DNA from: Paenibacillus aquistagni | Lineage (GTDB): Bacteria; Bacillota; Bacilli; Paenibacillales; Paenibacillaceae | Direction of reading: 5' to 3' | DNA: 64,000 nucleotides | Assembly (NCBI RefSeq): GCF_900177815.1 | Contig: NZ_FXAZ01000007.1 | Span: 124,001 to 188,000, forward strand | In this document: one piece after another, positions 15,129 to 23,933 of the stretch | Layout: every line of letters starts with the position of its first letter | How positions within the stretch are numbered: position 1 is the first letter of the stretch | Notes under the pieces: model-generated | Databases searched by the model: none | What the model was told of the DNA's origin: nothing | Seen by the model: only the letters and a program-made list of their open reading frames with translations | Made by a program: the position numbers and the translations under genes

Positions 15129-16232
15129 ATGTCCGATAGCCGTATCGGCATTCTGTTTAATGCAAATATGCTAAAGGGGCTTCTTCGAGGCCGGACGCGT
15201 CATGAGGCCATCTCGTTCTACGAGGATGCTGCACGTCGACACGGTGTTACCCCGATTTTTTTTCGCATCGAAGATATCCATCTTCCATCCATGCGAGTTC
15301 TAGCTTATGTTCGGCACCATCATCATTATGTGAAACAAAGCTTCCCGCTGCCAGACGTCATTCATAATCGAGCTATCTATTTTCGGTCACGTGCTGCAAA
15401 AAAGCTCTCGATGCTCGCTGAGCGGGGAATCCTGCTCTACAATCAGGTGAACCGCTATGGAAAAATGAAGATTCATGACCTGCTGAGCTGTAATCCCTCA
15501 CTGCTCCCTCATCTTCCCGAGACGCATCTTGCCACCAAGAGCAGTGTGCTGGATATGATGTCACGCCATGACTCCATTATCTTAAAGCCTGACAACAGCA
15601 GCGTAGGCAAAGGCCTTATGAAGCTCGAGCGCACAGAGCGAGGGTGGAATGCCTGCTATGCGGTCAGCAGCCGCAAGCATGGCAAGCGCTGGAGGATCCG
15701 GCCGATCGCTCACCATACACTGCCATCCATTATTGTAAAAAGAATGAACGCCACACGATATCTCGTTCAAGAGACGCTTCCGCTTGCTTCCTATGATGAA
15801 CGCCCCTTCGATCTGCGTGTATCCGTTCAGCGCAATTACACCGGCCAATGGCAGATAACCGGAATTGTAGGCAAGGTGGCGCCAAGGCATACGTTTGTGA
15901 CTAACGTAGCTCAAGGAGGCAGCGTTCGCACCTTCGAGGAGATCGCAGCACAGTCGCTGCCAGCTCTTTCCTATTCACAGGTTAAGCAAGCAATTGAAGA
16001 TACAGCGCTTCGCATTGCTGAGACACTCTCAGATGCACTGCCGCACATGGCTGATCTTGGACTTGATATGGGAGTATCCCCCGAAGGGCTTCCTCTCTTT
16101 ATAGAATGCAATGGCCGCGATCAACGTTACAGCTTCCGCGAAGCCCATTTACTGGATACATGGCGAATGACCTACAGCAACCCCATGGAATACGGCATTC
16201 ATCTGCTTCATAGCCGGCATCCTGTAGGATAG
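15129..16232 (+). CDS. YheC/YheD family endospore coat-associated ATP-grasp protein (367 aa)
   Basis: Member of the YheC/YheD family, known from the Bacillus spore coat and built on an ATP-grasp ligase fold; substrate and product are unknown. The N-terminus (IGILFNANMLKGLLRG) is typical. The middle has IILKPDNSSVGKGLMKLE, the ATP-grasp lysine and glycine loop, and PFDLRVSVQRN. The C-terminus has LGLDMGVSPEGLPLFIECNGRDQR, with the acidic and Asn metal ligands. The ATG follows GAGGAGGAACGAAC. It is the only plus-strand gene of the island and marks its right border. Confidence 0.88.
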   Translation: MSDSRIGILFNANMLKGLLRGRTRHEAISFYEDAARRHGVTPIFFRIEDIHLPSMRVLAYVRHHHHYVKQSFPLPDVIHNRAIYFRSRAAKKLSMLAERGILLYNQVNRYGKMKIHDLLSCNPSLLPHLPETHLATKSSVLDMMSRHDSIILKPDNSSVGKGLMKLERTERGWNACYAVSSRKHGKRWRIRPIAHHTLPSIIVKRMNATRYLVQETLPLASYDERPFDLRVSVQRNYTGQWQITGIVGKVAPRHTFVTNVAQGGSVRTFEEIAAQSLPALSYSQVKQAIEDTALRIAETLSDALPHMADLGLDMGVSPEGLPLFIECNGRDQRYSFREAHLLDTWRMTYSNPMEYGIHLLHSRHPVG

Positions 16233-16395
16233 CCGTCCACCCTCTTAACAGAATCAAAGTCTGTTACATCCGTTATTAAAGGAGTTATTGAAAAATAGAG
16301 CGCTCTGTGTCAATATAAATCAATGGACTTGTCATCCTTGACATCCATAAATACACAGAACGCTCTCGCGTTCTTGTCCAAGGTGATTAATGACT

Positions 16396-17208
16396 ATGAT
16401 GAAACGACTGCTGCGTCTACTTACGGAGCTGTCTTCGCGCAAATGGGTATCCCGAATAACGGGGAGCTTCGCCAGTTCGCGCTTGAGCAGGAAGCTGATT
16501 CCGACCTTTGCCAGATCCTATGGCATAGACATCGAAGAAGCAGAGAAGCACATCTCAGCGTATAAGAGCTTGAACGACTTTTTCACCCGCCGCTTAAAGC
16601 CCGGGTCACGGATGATTGCAGAAGGAACAGATCTTCTCATCAGTCCCGTGGATGCTCTGATTACAGGCATGGGGCCAATTGAAGATGGGCTGCTGCTCAA
16701 TGTAAAAGGACAGGATTATACCCTGAAGGAACTGTTGAACCAGTCTCCGCACCTGCAAAAGTATAAGCGTGGGTATTACTTTGTACTGTACTTAAGTCCA
16801 ACGGATTATCACCGCATTCATGCACCTGTTGCTGGTCACACCGTGGAAAGCGAGCATGTCCTTGGCAAGGTATATCCCGTAAACGACTTTGGCCTGAAGC
16901 ACATGCCGCGCGTATTAAGCCGCAATGAACGATTAATCACGTATATCCGGCATGCGTATGGAGAAGTGTCGGTCGTAAAAGTAGGAGCGCTCAATGTAAG
17001 CAGCATCCGCTATGCGGATGGCAAAGTGCAGGATCAATATGATCAGGGTGCTGAGCTTGCTTATTTCGAATTTGGCTCTACTGTCGTCTTGCTTACTGAG
17101 AATCATACCTTTGATCCTCGGCATGACTTGAAGCTTGGCGATAAGGTCAAGATGGGCGAATCGCTCGGGCAGCTTCACCCGAAGCCTGCTCCAGAACCAA
17201 AAGCATAA
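16396..17208 (+). CDS. psd: Phosphatidylserine decarboxylase proenzyme
   Basis: Makes phosphatidylethanolamine by decarboxylating phosphatidylserine; membrane-associated and pyruvoyl-dependent. The conserved self-cleavage motif is F-G-S-T (G227-S228-T229), where Ser becomes the pyruvoyl group. SPVDAL and DYHRIHAP carry the catalytic Asp and His. The length of 270 residues fits the family. ATG 16396 lies 9 bases after AAGGTGA and is preferred over ATG 16390, which lies only 3 bases after it. pssA is not adjacent. The gene ends in the terminator at 17222-17254. Confidence 0.92.
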   Translation: MMKRLLRLLTELSSRKWVSRITGSFASSRLSRKLIPTFARSYGIDIEEAEKHISAYKSLNDFFTRRLKPGSRMIAEGTDLLISPVDALITGMGPIEDGLLLNVKGQDYTLKELLNQSPHLQKYKRGYYFVLYLSPTDYHRIHAPVAGHTVESEHVLGKVYPVNDFGLKHMPRVLSRNERLITYIRHAYGEVSVVKVGALNVSSIRYADGKVQDQYDQGAELAYFEFGSTVVLLTENHTFDPRHDLKLGDKVKMGESLGQLHPKPAPEPKA

Positions 17209-17221
17209 ACAAAGTGTAAAA

Positions 17222-17254
17222 AAAGGGATGAGCCCGCTGAGGGCGCATCCCTTT
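17222..17254 (+). terminator. Terminator between psd and trpB, probably bidirectional
   Basis: AAAGGGATG-a-GCCC pairs with GGGC-g-CATCCCTTT around a 5-base loop. It lies 13 bp after psd and 67 bp after the convergent trpB, and has T/A-rich flanks on both sides. Confidence 0.75.
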
Positions 17255-17321
17255 GTTATATTGTTGTACATCACGATAGCCTTAAAATCCTTAAATGAAT
17301 CAGCCTTGCAGCAAGCTGCAT

Positions 17322-18479
17322 TTATTTAAGCATTGCAAACACTTGCTCTACATCCTTGTCTCCTCTTCCAGAGATATTCACGATCAGAACATCCTCTTTG
17401 CTAAGTTGAGGGGCGAGTTTCAAGGTATGCGCTACAGCATGGGAACTCTCCAATGCCGGTATAATCCCTTCCGTCTTGGTCAGCACCTGAAATGCCTCCA
17501 GCACCTCTTCCTTCGAGACCGCCACATACTCCGCACGGCCATTCTCCTTCATCGCGCTGTGCTCTGGGCCAACACCCGGATAATCAAGACCTGCCGCAAT
17601 GGAATACGTAGGCGCAGGGTTGCCCTCTTCGTCAAGCAGCACATAACATTTGAAGCCTTGAATAATGCCTGGCACGCCAAATGTCATCGTCGCCGCTTCT
17701 GCTGGCTCAACACCCACAAGTCGAACAGACGGCTCATCGATATAATGGGCGAATGCGCCAATGGCGTTGCTTCCCCCGCCAATGCAAGCAATAACTGCAG
17801 TCGGCAGCTTGCCTTCAAGCTCCATAATCTGACGCTTCGATTCTTCACTGATGATGGCTTGGAAATGGTGTACCATCTCCGGATATGGATATGGGCCTAC
17901 CGCAGAGCCCAGCAAATAGAAGGTGTTCTCGTAATTGGCTACCAAATCGCCTAGCGCCTCATCTACGGCATCCTTCAAGCGGCCTTGCCCTTTTGATACA
18001 GATACGACCTTAGCGCCAAGCAGTTCCATGCGGAACACATTCAGCGCTTGACGCTCGATATCCTTCTCTCCCATGTAGACGATACATTCCATGTCGAACA
18101 TTGCACATACAGTAGCAGTTGCAACACCATGCTGGCCTGCTCCCGTCTCAGCAATGATCCGGTGCGCGCCCATTCGCTTCGCCAGCAGAATCTGCCCGAG
18201 CACATTATTAATTTTATGAGAGCCGGTGTGGTTCAGGTCCTCACGCTTCAAATAAATCTTTGCCCCGCCGAGCTTGTCCGTCAAATGTCCTGCATAAGTC
18301 AGCGGATTCGGGCGGCCCACAAACTCCCGCAAATAATATCGAAATTCCTCATTGAATTCGGGGTCATTCTTGTAATGGTGGAATGCTTCTGCTAATCGTT
18401 CCATTACACCTTGCAGCTCTGGCGGAATATAGCTCCCGCCAAATTGACCGTACATACCGGCTTGTATTGTCGTTGTCAT
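17322..18479 (-). CDS. trpB: Tryptophan synthase beta chain, solitary copy (385 aa)
   Basis: PLP enzyme joining indole and serine to form tryptophan. The PLP lysine is K89 in HTGSHKINN. Further signatures are ETGAGQHGVATAT, VYMGEKDIERQ, the phosphate-binding GGGSNAIGAF, GLDYPGVGPEHS and the C-terminal ISGRGDKD. The ATG at 18479 follows AAAGGGG. It stands alone: no trpA, trpC or other trp gene is nearby and no T-box or TRAP-type leader is visible. Either the trp operon lies elsewhere and this is an extra indole-salvaging copy, or the pathway is scattered. Confidence 0.9.
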   Translation of the reverse strand: MTTTIQAGMYGQFGGSYIPPELQGVMERLAEAFHHYKNDPEFNEEFRYYLREFVGRPNPLTYAGHLTDKLGGAKIYLKREDLNHTGSHKINNVLGQILLAKRMGAHRIIAETGAGQHGVATATVCAMFDMECIVYMGEKDIERQALNVFRMELLGAKVVSVSKGQGRLKDAVDEALGDLVANYENTFYLLGSAVGPYPYPEMVHHFQAIISEESKRQIMELEGKLPTAVIACIGGGSNAIGAFAHYIDEPSVRLVGVEPAEAATMTFGVPGIIQGFKCYVLLDEEGNPAPTYSIAAGLDYPGVGPEHSAMKENGRAEYVAVSKEEVLEAFQVLTKTEGIIPALESSHAVAHTLKLAPQLSKEDVLIVNISGRGDKDVEQVFAMLK

Positions 18480-18614
18480 CTTACAGCACCCCTTTGGTAG
18501 GATTACCCATCGTAACAAACATTTTAATACACTACAGGGGTACAGTCTATCTTTTTTACCCTAATAGAAGCGTTAAAGTTTCGTGAGTTCGTGATTCCTC
18601 GACTCATTGTGCCG

Positions 18615-18935
18615 CTAATCAATAAGAAAGGAAGAACCATTTGTATAGGTCTCCTCCTTAATCTCGGGATTCTCTGGACTCAATGTACGGAGAAATTGCT
18701 CGAACAGCGCTTGAATCTGAACATCATCCTTCATTTTCCCCATCGCCTCGACATATTCCTCTTCGCTCTTATACAGATGAACTTCGGTCAGCTTAGTCGG
18801 CTGCTCGCGACTTCTGCGAATAAGCATCGTATAATTAACAAATTGCTTGTAGAGAAGATCTGACTCGCTGACGAGTTCTAAGCACTGCTCAATCTGTTCT
18901 GCCTGCACACTATATTGATATACCTTAACGTACAT
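18615..18935 (-). CDS. Hypothetical protein, possible ABM-like small alpha/beta barrel (106 aa)
   Basis: Function unknown. The pattern YVKVYQYSVQAEQIEQCLEL, then a conserved-looking LTEVHLYKSEEEYVEAM, resembles the one-domain dimeric alpha/beta barrels of the antibiotic-biosynthesis monooxygenase group; this is a guess from strand and helix order. A GGAGG lies about 12 bases before the ATG. It lies between trpB and a GNAT gene but is well separated from both. Confidence 0.55.
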   Translation of the reverse strand: MYVKVYQYSVQAEQIEQCLELVSESDLLYKQFVNYTMLIRRSREQPTKLTEVHLYKSEEEYVEAMGKMKDDVQIQALFEQFLRTLSPENPEIKEETYTNGSSFLID

Positions 18936-19044
18936 AGATCATGGACGCCTCCAACCTCTTCGTATCCTGCTTACTTGTTCGTTGCTGATAGGAGACAGGT
19001 CCAATGAAGATCGTCATCCCTACCGCATGTTTCCCGGGAAATAA

Positions 19045-19485
19045 TTATAGAAGCGGCTTGCGGAACCCTCTTACATCTTCCGTGTAGCCTAGGTTTTCAT
19101 AGAAACGATGTGCTGCTGTGCGATGACCACTAGATACGAGAATCATATACCCGCAGTGATGCTCAACAGCGATGCGCTCCAACTCATTCATTAACAGCTG
19201 GCCGACGCCCTTCCGATGATGGTGCTGGGAAACGATTACATTTTCAATCACCATAAACGGTCTGCCATCTGCAATCAAATCTCGACATATAACGCCCATC
19301 ACTGTACCGGCAAGCTCATCGCCATCCTTAGCTCCAAGCAAATAATAATGCGGATCTCGATCCAGTTCCTTGAATTGCTTTTCCAATGAAGCGAGATCGG
19401 TAGGCTCTTCTATTAATTCTTCGTAAATTTGCTTTAGATGTATTAGATCTTCCTGTGTAATGCGGCCAATCTGAATGGTACTCAT
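19045..19485 (-). CDS. GNAT family N-acetyltransferase (146 aa)
   Basis: Transfers an acetyl group from acetyl-CoA to an unidentified amine. Single GNAT domain: motif A is VIENVIVSQHHHRKGVGQLLM, containing the pyrophosphate-binding Q/R-x-x-G-x-G pattern, and motif B is AHRFYENLGYTED. The ATG at 19485 follows GAGGTTTGCG. It appears monocistronic. No neighbour hints at the substrate. Confidence 0.85.
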   Translation of the reverse strand: MSTIQIGRITQEDLIHLKQIYEELIEEPTDLASLEKQFKELDRDPHYYLLGAKDGDELAGTVMGVICRDLIADGRPFMVIENVIVSQHHHRKGVGQLLMNELERIAVEHHCGYMILVSSGHRTAAHRFYENLGYTEDVRGFRKPLL

Positions 19486-19894
19486 CGCAAACCTCTTTTC
19501 TTCCCTTGATGTGTAGGTCTATGTATTCATTAAAACGGAGCGATTGTTCATAGCAAGAGATTGTGATGCCAATGTCTTATGCCTTTTTAGGATCTTAAGC
19601 CATATGTCTGGGTCTTCTCAATCTCAGCTCCACCGATGATGCGATAATTACAGACTTTCCTTACTACGCCTCATCTCCTTGCCTAAGGCATCCCTCTTGC
19701 TCATCGACATTCTAGAGCATCATGAGCGCAACGTCAATTCAATAAATGCATAAGCAAGACACTGTATACTCCGACAGCTCCTCCGACTTAGAGCCTGCTG
19801 CTAATCTCTCTACGTGCAATCGTATAATATTTATGCTATGACCTTCTCCTTTGATACAGAAGCAATGGCATGCCATACAATTACTATGACAACT
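19486..19894. other. Intergenic region without recognised genes
   Basis: About 400 bp between the GNAT gene and the frameshifted small gene. I see no open frame with a ribosome site and no clear terminator. It should contain the GNAT promoter. Confidence 0.4.
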
Positions 19895-20214
19895 TCACGA
19901 TGTTTTGAGCATGGTTTTTACTTGAGTACTTCGTATCTCCAACACTTCTTGCTCCCTCTCATATCGATAAAGGCTTCCTCTCTGATCCACAAATGACCAC
20001 CCCTGCCGTTCCATATCATGATGGAATACTTCTTCTTCGCTCTCTCCATTCATCAGCTGTACATAATAAATCGATTGGAACAAGCCCTTTGTTACGTTTG
20101 TTCCTGGCAAAAAAGCATCCATAGTGGCGAGGTGACAATAATTAATCCCATTAACAGAATAAGTAGACTCCAAGTAATAAGTCTGCGCGTTTGTCTTTCC
20201 AGCTGCCTTCTCAC
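19895..20214 (-). pseudogene. Small membrane-anchored protein, interrupted by a frameshift in a T6 run
   Basis: Function unknown. The downstream frame (to 19895) has no ATG/GTG start with a ribosome site. One frame over, a GTG at 20214, 7 bases after AAGGGA, encodes MRRQLERQTRRLITWSLLI and a hydrophobic segment, but stops soon after the run of six T (20109-20114). With seven T, or a -1 slip, the two parts join as LWMLF-LPGTNVTKG into a 106-residue protein with an N-terminal membrane anchor and a soluble C-terminal domain. It lies 30 bp downstream of the 314-residue gene, so it is probably co-transcribed. A sequencing error, true pseudogene or slippage are all possible. The uninterrupted 92-residue frame alone would need the TTG at 20173. 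Confidence 0.6.
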
Positions 20215-20244
20215 GCTCATTTCCCTTCTACCGTGAATTTATTT

Positions 20245-21189
20245 TTAATTTCCACCTATGTTCTCTCCAATGATCATACCGACACTGAGTACTTGAACCC
20301 CCCCACGATTTTGTTCTAGAAACGGATACACCGCATCCCGAAGCTTCTTGGCTTCAAGCTCGAAACCATGCTGCTGCAACGAAGCACCTATAAGCCGCAA
20401 AGACGGCTCATGAACGACTCCTTGATGCTGATAATCGCGAACAAAAGAAAGGATCGCCTCAATGGAGCTGTTGGAGAGGAATGCATCAAGCGCCTGAAGG
20501 TCTTCATACTCAATATCCATAGCAGACCATGGGTGGGGCTCAACTTCAACCTTCTCGATACTGGACGTTAATGGCATGATGCCCAGTCCATCTTGAGTCG
20601 GAAGCAGACAGCATGGTTTGCGCTGCTGCCGAATCCAGCGTATGTGTTCAACTGGGTTGCTAATGTCCTGCAAGCCAAAGCGGTGCACAGCTGAAGCAGA
20701 GGCAGCGCGCAGCTCCCGATGATATCGTTCCTGATCAAAGGAATCCGATGCGCAAGTCTCCTCCATCTGCTTGCGAATATGACATGCATAAGCTTCATCG
20801 CTCTCAAAATCATTTAACAGAAGAGCCCTGCCCCATCCGTCATGGCTAAACCATAATTGAAAAAATTGTCGCAGATTGCAGGCAACAAGTCGGACAGCAT
20901 TGTCAAAGTCCATTGGAGATACACAAATGATTGGAACCTTAGCTAAATCTTGATTGGCATCAAAGTCGGTCAGAAAAGCATAATGAATGCCATCCATTCC
21001 CGTATCCGCAAATCGGATACTATCAATAGGTGAACAAAGATAGTAGCCATTACCGTCGCCTTCGATACCAAGAAATAAGCCTGACGGTCTTTCCAGATAG
21101 GGAACATGAGCGGCACATTCCTGCTCCCATCGTATAACTTCTTGCAACAGCGAAGGCATTCGGAACACAGGATGATTAATATCTACCAT
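20245..21189 (-). CDS. Hypothetical protein (314 aa)
   Basis: I do not recognise the family. Soluble, with no signal peptide. The N-terminal half has an aromatic-rich core (GIHYAFLTDF, then SPMDFDNAVRLVACNLRQFF) reminiscent of SUKH/SMI1-type domains, which often act in toxin immunity; this is only a resemblance. The C-terminal half looks helical. The ATG at 21189 follows AAAGGAG with rather long spacing (11). It is followed after 30 bp by the frameshifted small membrane-protein gene, and the two probably form one transcription unit. Confidence 0.6.
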   Translation of the reverse strand: MVDINHPVFRMPSLLQEVIRWEQECAAHVPYLERPSGLFLGIEGDGNGYYLCSPIDSIRFADTGMDGIHYAFLTDFDANQDLAKVPIICVSPMDFDNAVRLVACNLRQFFQLWFSHDGWGRALLLNDFESDEAYACHIRKQMEETCASDSFDQERYHRELRAASASAVHRFGLQDISNPVEHIRWIRQQRKPCCLLPTQDGLGIMPLTSSIEKVEVEPHPWSAMDIEYEDLQALDAFLSNSSIEAILSFVRDYQHQGVVHEPSLRLIGASLQQHGFELEAKKLRDAVYPFLEQNRGGVQVLSVGMIIGENIGGN

Positions 21190-21408
21190 TATTCATCATA
21201 CTCCTTTCATGAAGCATCTTCTTCTCATTTTGTATACACCCACCTGTAGTGTCAACTTATGTAAAATAACATTTGGCACGATATGCTTCTCCCTAATGCT
21301 CCCAAGGAAGTGCACGCAGACTAGCAGGCTTACGTTTGGGTGGAGCAAGCATCCTCTGATACAATAAATGCATCACATTGTCTTACACCATTCGCAGGAG
21401 GGAACCTC

Positions 21409-23748
21409 ATGTTAGCGAGACAGCGACCTAACGAAAAGACAAGCTTTCAAGAAATTCAAGCATATGAGCCTGCAATTGATCTGCAGACGGATATGGTCAT
21501 GGTCTATGGGATCGATGACACCATGGAAGATCGGATCAAAGGCTGGAAAGCGCAAGGATACACCGTCGGCTTAATGACCGGAACAGCGTGGGGAGAATAT
21601 CAGCCCTATCTAAACGGCCATGTAGATGGCAGAGAGCACTGGGACGAAGCGCAGACAAGAGCAAATGGAACTCGCCTTATTCACGAAACCGATGACGTTC
21701 CTTACATGGTTCCTACGGTTTCATTTTCTGATTATATAACTAAGCGTTTAATGGCTGCGGTCGATGCAGGCGTTGAAGCCTTTTTCATGGAGGAGCCCGA
21801 ATTCTGGGTCGAAGGCGGCTACTCTGAAGCCTTCAAGCGAGAATGGGAGCTATACTATCAGGAGCCTTGGATGCCGCCGCATCAAACCCCTGATGCCCAG
21901 TATCGCGCATCCAAGTTGAAGGCGCATTTATATGCGCAAGCCTTGGATCGAATCAGCACCGCCGTGAAGTCGTATGCGAAGCATGTACATAGCAAGCAAG
22001 TTCGCTTTTTCATCCCGACGCACAGCCTGATCAACTACTGCCAGTGGCGAATCGTGAGCCCTGAGTCCAAGCTTATGGAACTTGATGGCATTGATGGTTT
22101 TATCGCGCAGGTGTGGACAGGCACGTCTCGTGTGCCTAATGTGTATCAAGGCAAGCGCAAGGAGCGTACCTTTGAAACCGCTTATTTGGAGTATGGCGTG
22201 ATGCAGGAGCTAGTGCGAGGCAGCGACCGCAGGATGTGGTTTTTGCATGATCCGATAGAAGACCATCCCGGCCACACCTGGGAAGATTACGAGTCCAACT
22301 ATAAAAAAACCGTTGTAGCCTCCCTGTTGCACCCTCATATCAACCATTATGAGGTCGCGCCGTGGCCGCATCGGATATACAAAGGCGCTTATGCAAAGGA
22401 AGGCTGTGCAGTCAAACAACCCCTGCCGGAAGCCTACGGAACTGTGCTGCTGAGCACGATTCATGCGCTGCAGCAGATGCCGCTTGGCGGCATCGTGGGG
22501 ACTCCCGAACAGGTGCTGGGACGACTTCCTGCTCCACATCATCTTGATGGTGCCGCTGGAAATGCTGGCCTCCTGCCGAATCAATCCGGCAAGTCCGAGC
22601 AGTCTATGGGCACTAACCAAGCTGCCCGTCCCTCTCGCCCCGAGATCGGGGTGCTCGTCGCTGATTCCGCCATGTATCAGCGGCTTGATCTCTCACTTGA
22701 TTGGGAGAATGTCGATGAACATACGCGCTTTGCCTCGGAAATGGAGCATATCTCATGGGATGGCTTCTTCGGGCTTGCCATGCCGCTCCTCAAGCAGGGC
22801 TATCCCGTAAGACCTGTCCAACTCGATAATGTACGTCGCATCCCGCATTATCTGGCATCCTATCATGTACTGCTGCTAAGCTATGAATATATGAAGCCGG
22901 AGACGATGGACCTGCATTACGGCTTAGCGCAATGGGTGCAGAGCGGAGGTATTCTTCTGTACGTCGGAGACGGACGCGACCCCTATCATGCGGTCAGAGA
23001 ATGGTGGAACAAAGGGGAATGTTGCTATGAGAGCCCTGCTCATCATTTATTTGAGACGCTGGGACTTGACCTTCAAGCATTATTGGATGCGAATCATCGT
23101 GAACTTCAGCCAGTTGGCAAGGGCGGCGTCATCTGTCTTCATGAATCCCCCGCAGCCTTTACCCAATCTGCTGAGAATGCCGCGCAGCTCGTTATGCATG
23201 TCACGAAGGGATGGGCTTGGAAGCACGGATCAAGCGAAGGACTAGAGCCAAGCCATGCTCTAGCAGCCAAGCGCGGCCCCTACCTGATCGCAGCCGTGCT
23301 GGAAGAAAGCATAAGCAAGGAGCCGCTCGTGCTTCATGGTCGCTTCGTTAACCTGTTCGACGGCAACCTGTCCGCTGTGACCGAATGGTCCGTTGCTCCC
23401 GGAGAGCAGGCTTTATTGTATGACCTGAACGAGATCAGCCCCCATAGAGCGATTGAGCCTGTACTCGTTGCGGCGGCAGGACGTGTGACGAAGATTGACT
23501 CCAACGCTCAGAACAAGAATGAAGCCTTGCACGCAGTGAAGAGCTGCCATCTCTACCACGTCCGTGGTCCTGCAGGTGTCCGAGCGGTGCTTCGCTTCGC
23601 TGCGGCTGCGCCTCCAGCTCAAATCATCGTAAGGCACGGGCATGTTGAGCTTCCATGCACATGCGACTGGGAGGCTTACTCATCGACCTTCGCTGTTGCC
23701 TTCACGCATCCTGCGAATGGCGCAGAGCTTCAATTGCTCTATCTGTGA
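21409..23748 (+). CDS. Glycoside-hydrolase-like protein with amidotransferase-like domain (779 aa)
   Basis: Probable intracellular glycosidase. The ATG at 21409 follows AGGAGGG; an in-frame GTG upstream has no such site. The N-terminal part (about residues 20-350) looks like a TIM barrel of the GH42-like clan, with Asp/Glu-rich strand ends such as VYGIDDTMEDR and FFMEEPEFW, the latter a plausible acid/base. Residues of about 440-560 (VLLLSYEYMKPETM, then WVQSGGILLYVGDG) resemble the class I amidotransferase-like trimerisation domain of beta-galactosidases. The C-terminus is beta-rich. It has no secretion signal. It is convergent with an AraC regulator. The exact GH family is not assigned. Confidence 0.7.
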   Translation: MLARQRPNEKTSFQEIQAYEPAIDLQTDMVMVYGIDDTMEDRIKGWKAQGYTVGLMTGTAWGEYQPYLNGHVDGREHWDEAQTRANGTRLIHETDDVPYMVPTVSFSDYITKRLMAAVDAGVEAFFMEEPEFWVEGGYSEAFKREWELYYQEPWMPPHQTPDAQYRASKLKAHLYAQALDRISTAVKSYAKHVHSKQVRFFIPTHSLINYCQWRIVSPESKLMELDGIDGFIAQVWTGTSRVPNVYQGKRKERTFETAYLEYGVMQELVRGSDRRMWFLHDPIEDHPGHTWEDYESNYKKTVVASLLHPHINHYEVAPWPHRIYKGAYAKEGCAVKQPLPEAYGTVLLSTIHALQQMPLGGIVGTPEQVLGRLPAPHHLDGAAGNAGLLPNQSGKSEQSMGTNQAARPSRPEIGVLVADSAMYQRLDLSLDWENVDEHTRFASEMEHISWDGFFGLAMPLLKQGYPVRPVQLDNVRRIPHYLASYHVLLLSYEYMKPETMDLHYGLAQWVQSGGILLYVGDGRDPYHAVREWWNKGECCYESPAHHLFETLGLDLQALLDANHRELQPVGKGGVICLHESPAAFTQSAENAAQLVMHVTKGWAWKHGSSEGLEPSHALAAKRGPYLIAAVLEESISKEPLVLHGRFVNLFDGNLSAVTEWSVAPGEQALLYDLNEISPHRAIEPVLVAAAGRVTKIDSNAQNKNEALHAVKSCHLYHVRGPAGVRAVLRFAAAAPPAQIIVRHGHVELPCTCDWEAYSSTFAVAFTHPANGAELQLLYL

Positions 23749-23780
23749 CGGCCATCGATCATCTCCTATTGAATGCAAAC

Positions 23781-23819
23781 AAGGCGGCATGTCTAATGTC
23801 ACTAGACATGCCGCCTTTT
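23781..23819 (+). terminator. Strong bidirectional terminator
   Basis: A perfect 15-bp stem: AAGGCGGCATGTCTA (23781-23795) pairs with its complement at 23803-23817 around a 7-base loop, ending TTTT on the plus strand. It lies between the glycosidase-like gene and the convergent AraC gene. Confidence 0.85.
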
Positions 23820-23933
23820 ACAAATGCCCTTTATAATAATTACTTTCATATGATTGTCACGACAACAGGTGATCTTACCCTGCTTCATCTATTGGCTGCC
23901 ATAATGACAGCTCCTTATTTCCTTGATACAGAC

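Noticed and set aside
16323-16565. An 80-codon frame overlapping the start of psd
   Set aside because: It is out of frame with psd and has no ribosome site; psd has the recognisable product.
18480-18614. A T-box or TRAP-type leader for trpB
   Set aside because: No specifier loop, T-box GGTGG sequence or GAG/TAG repeats are visible in the short upstream region.
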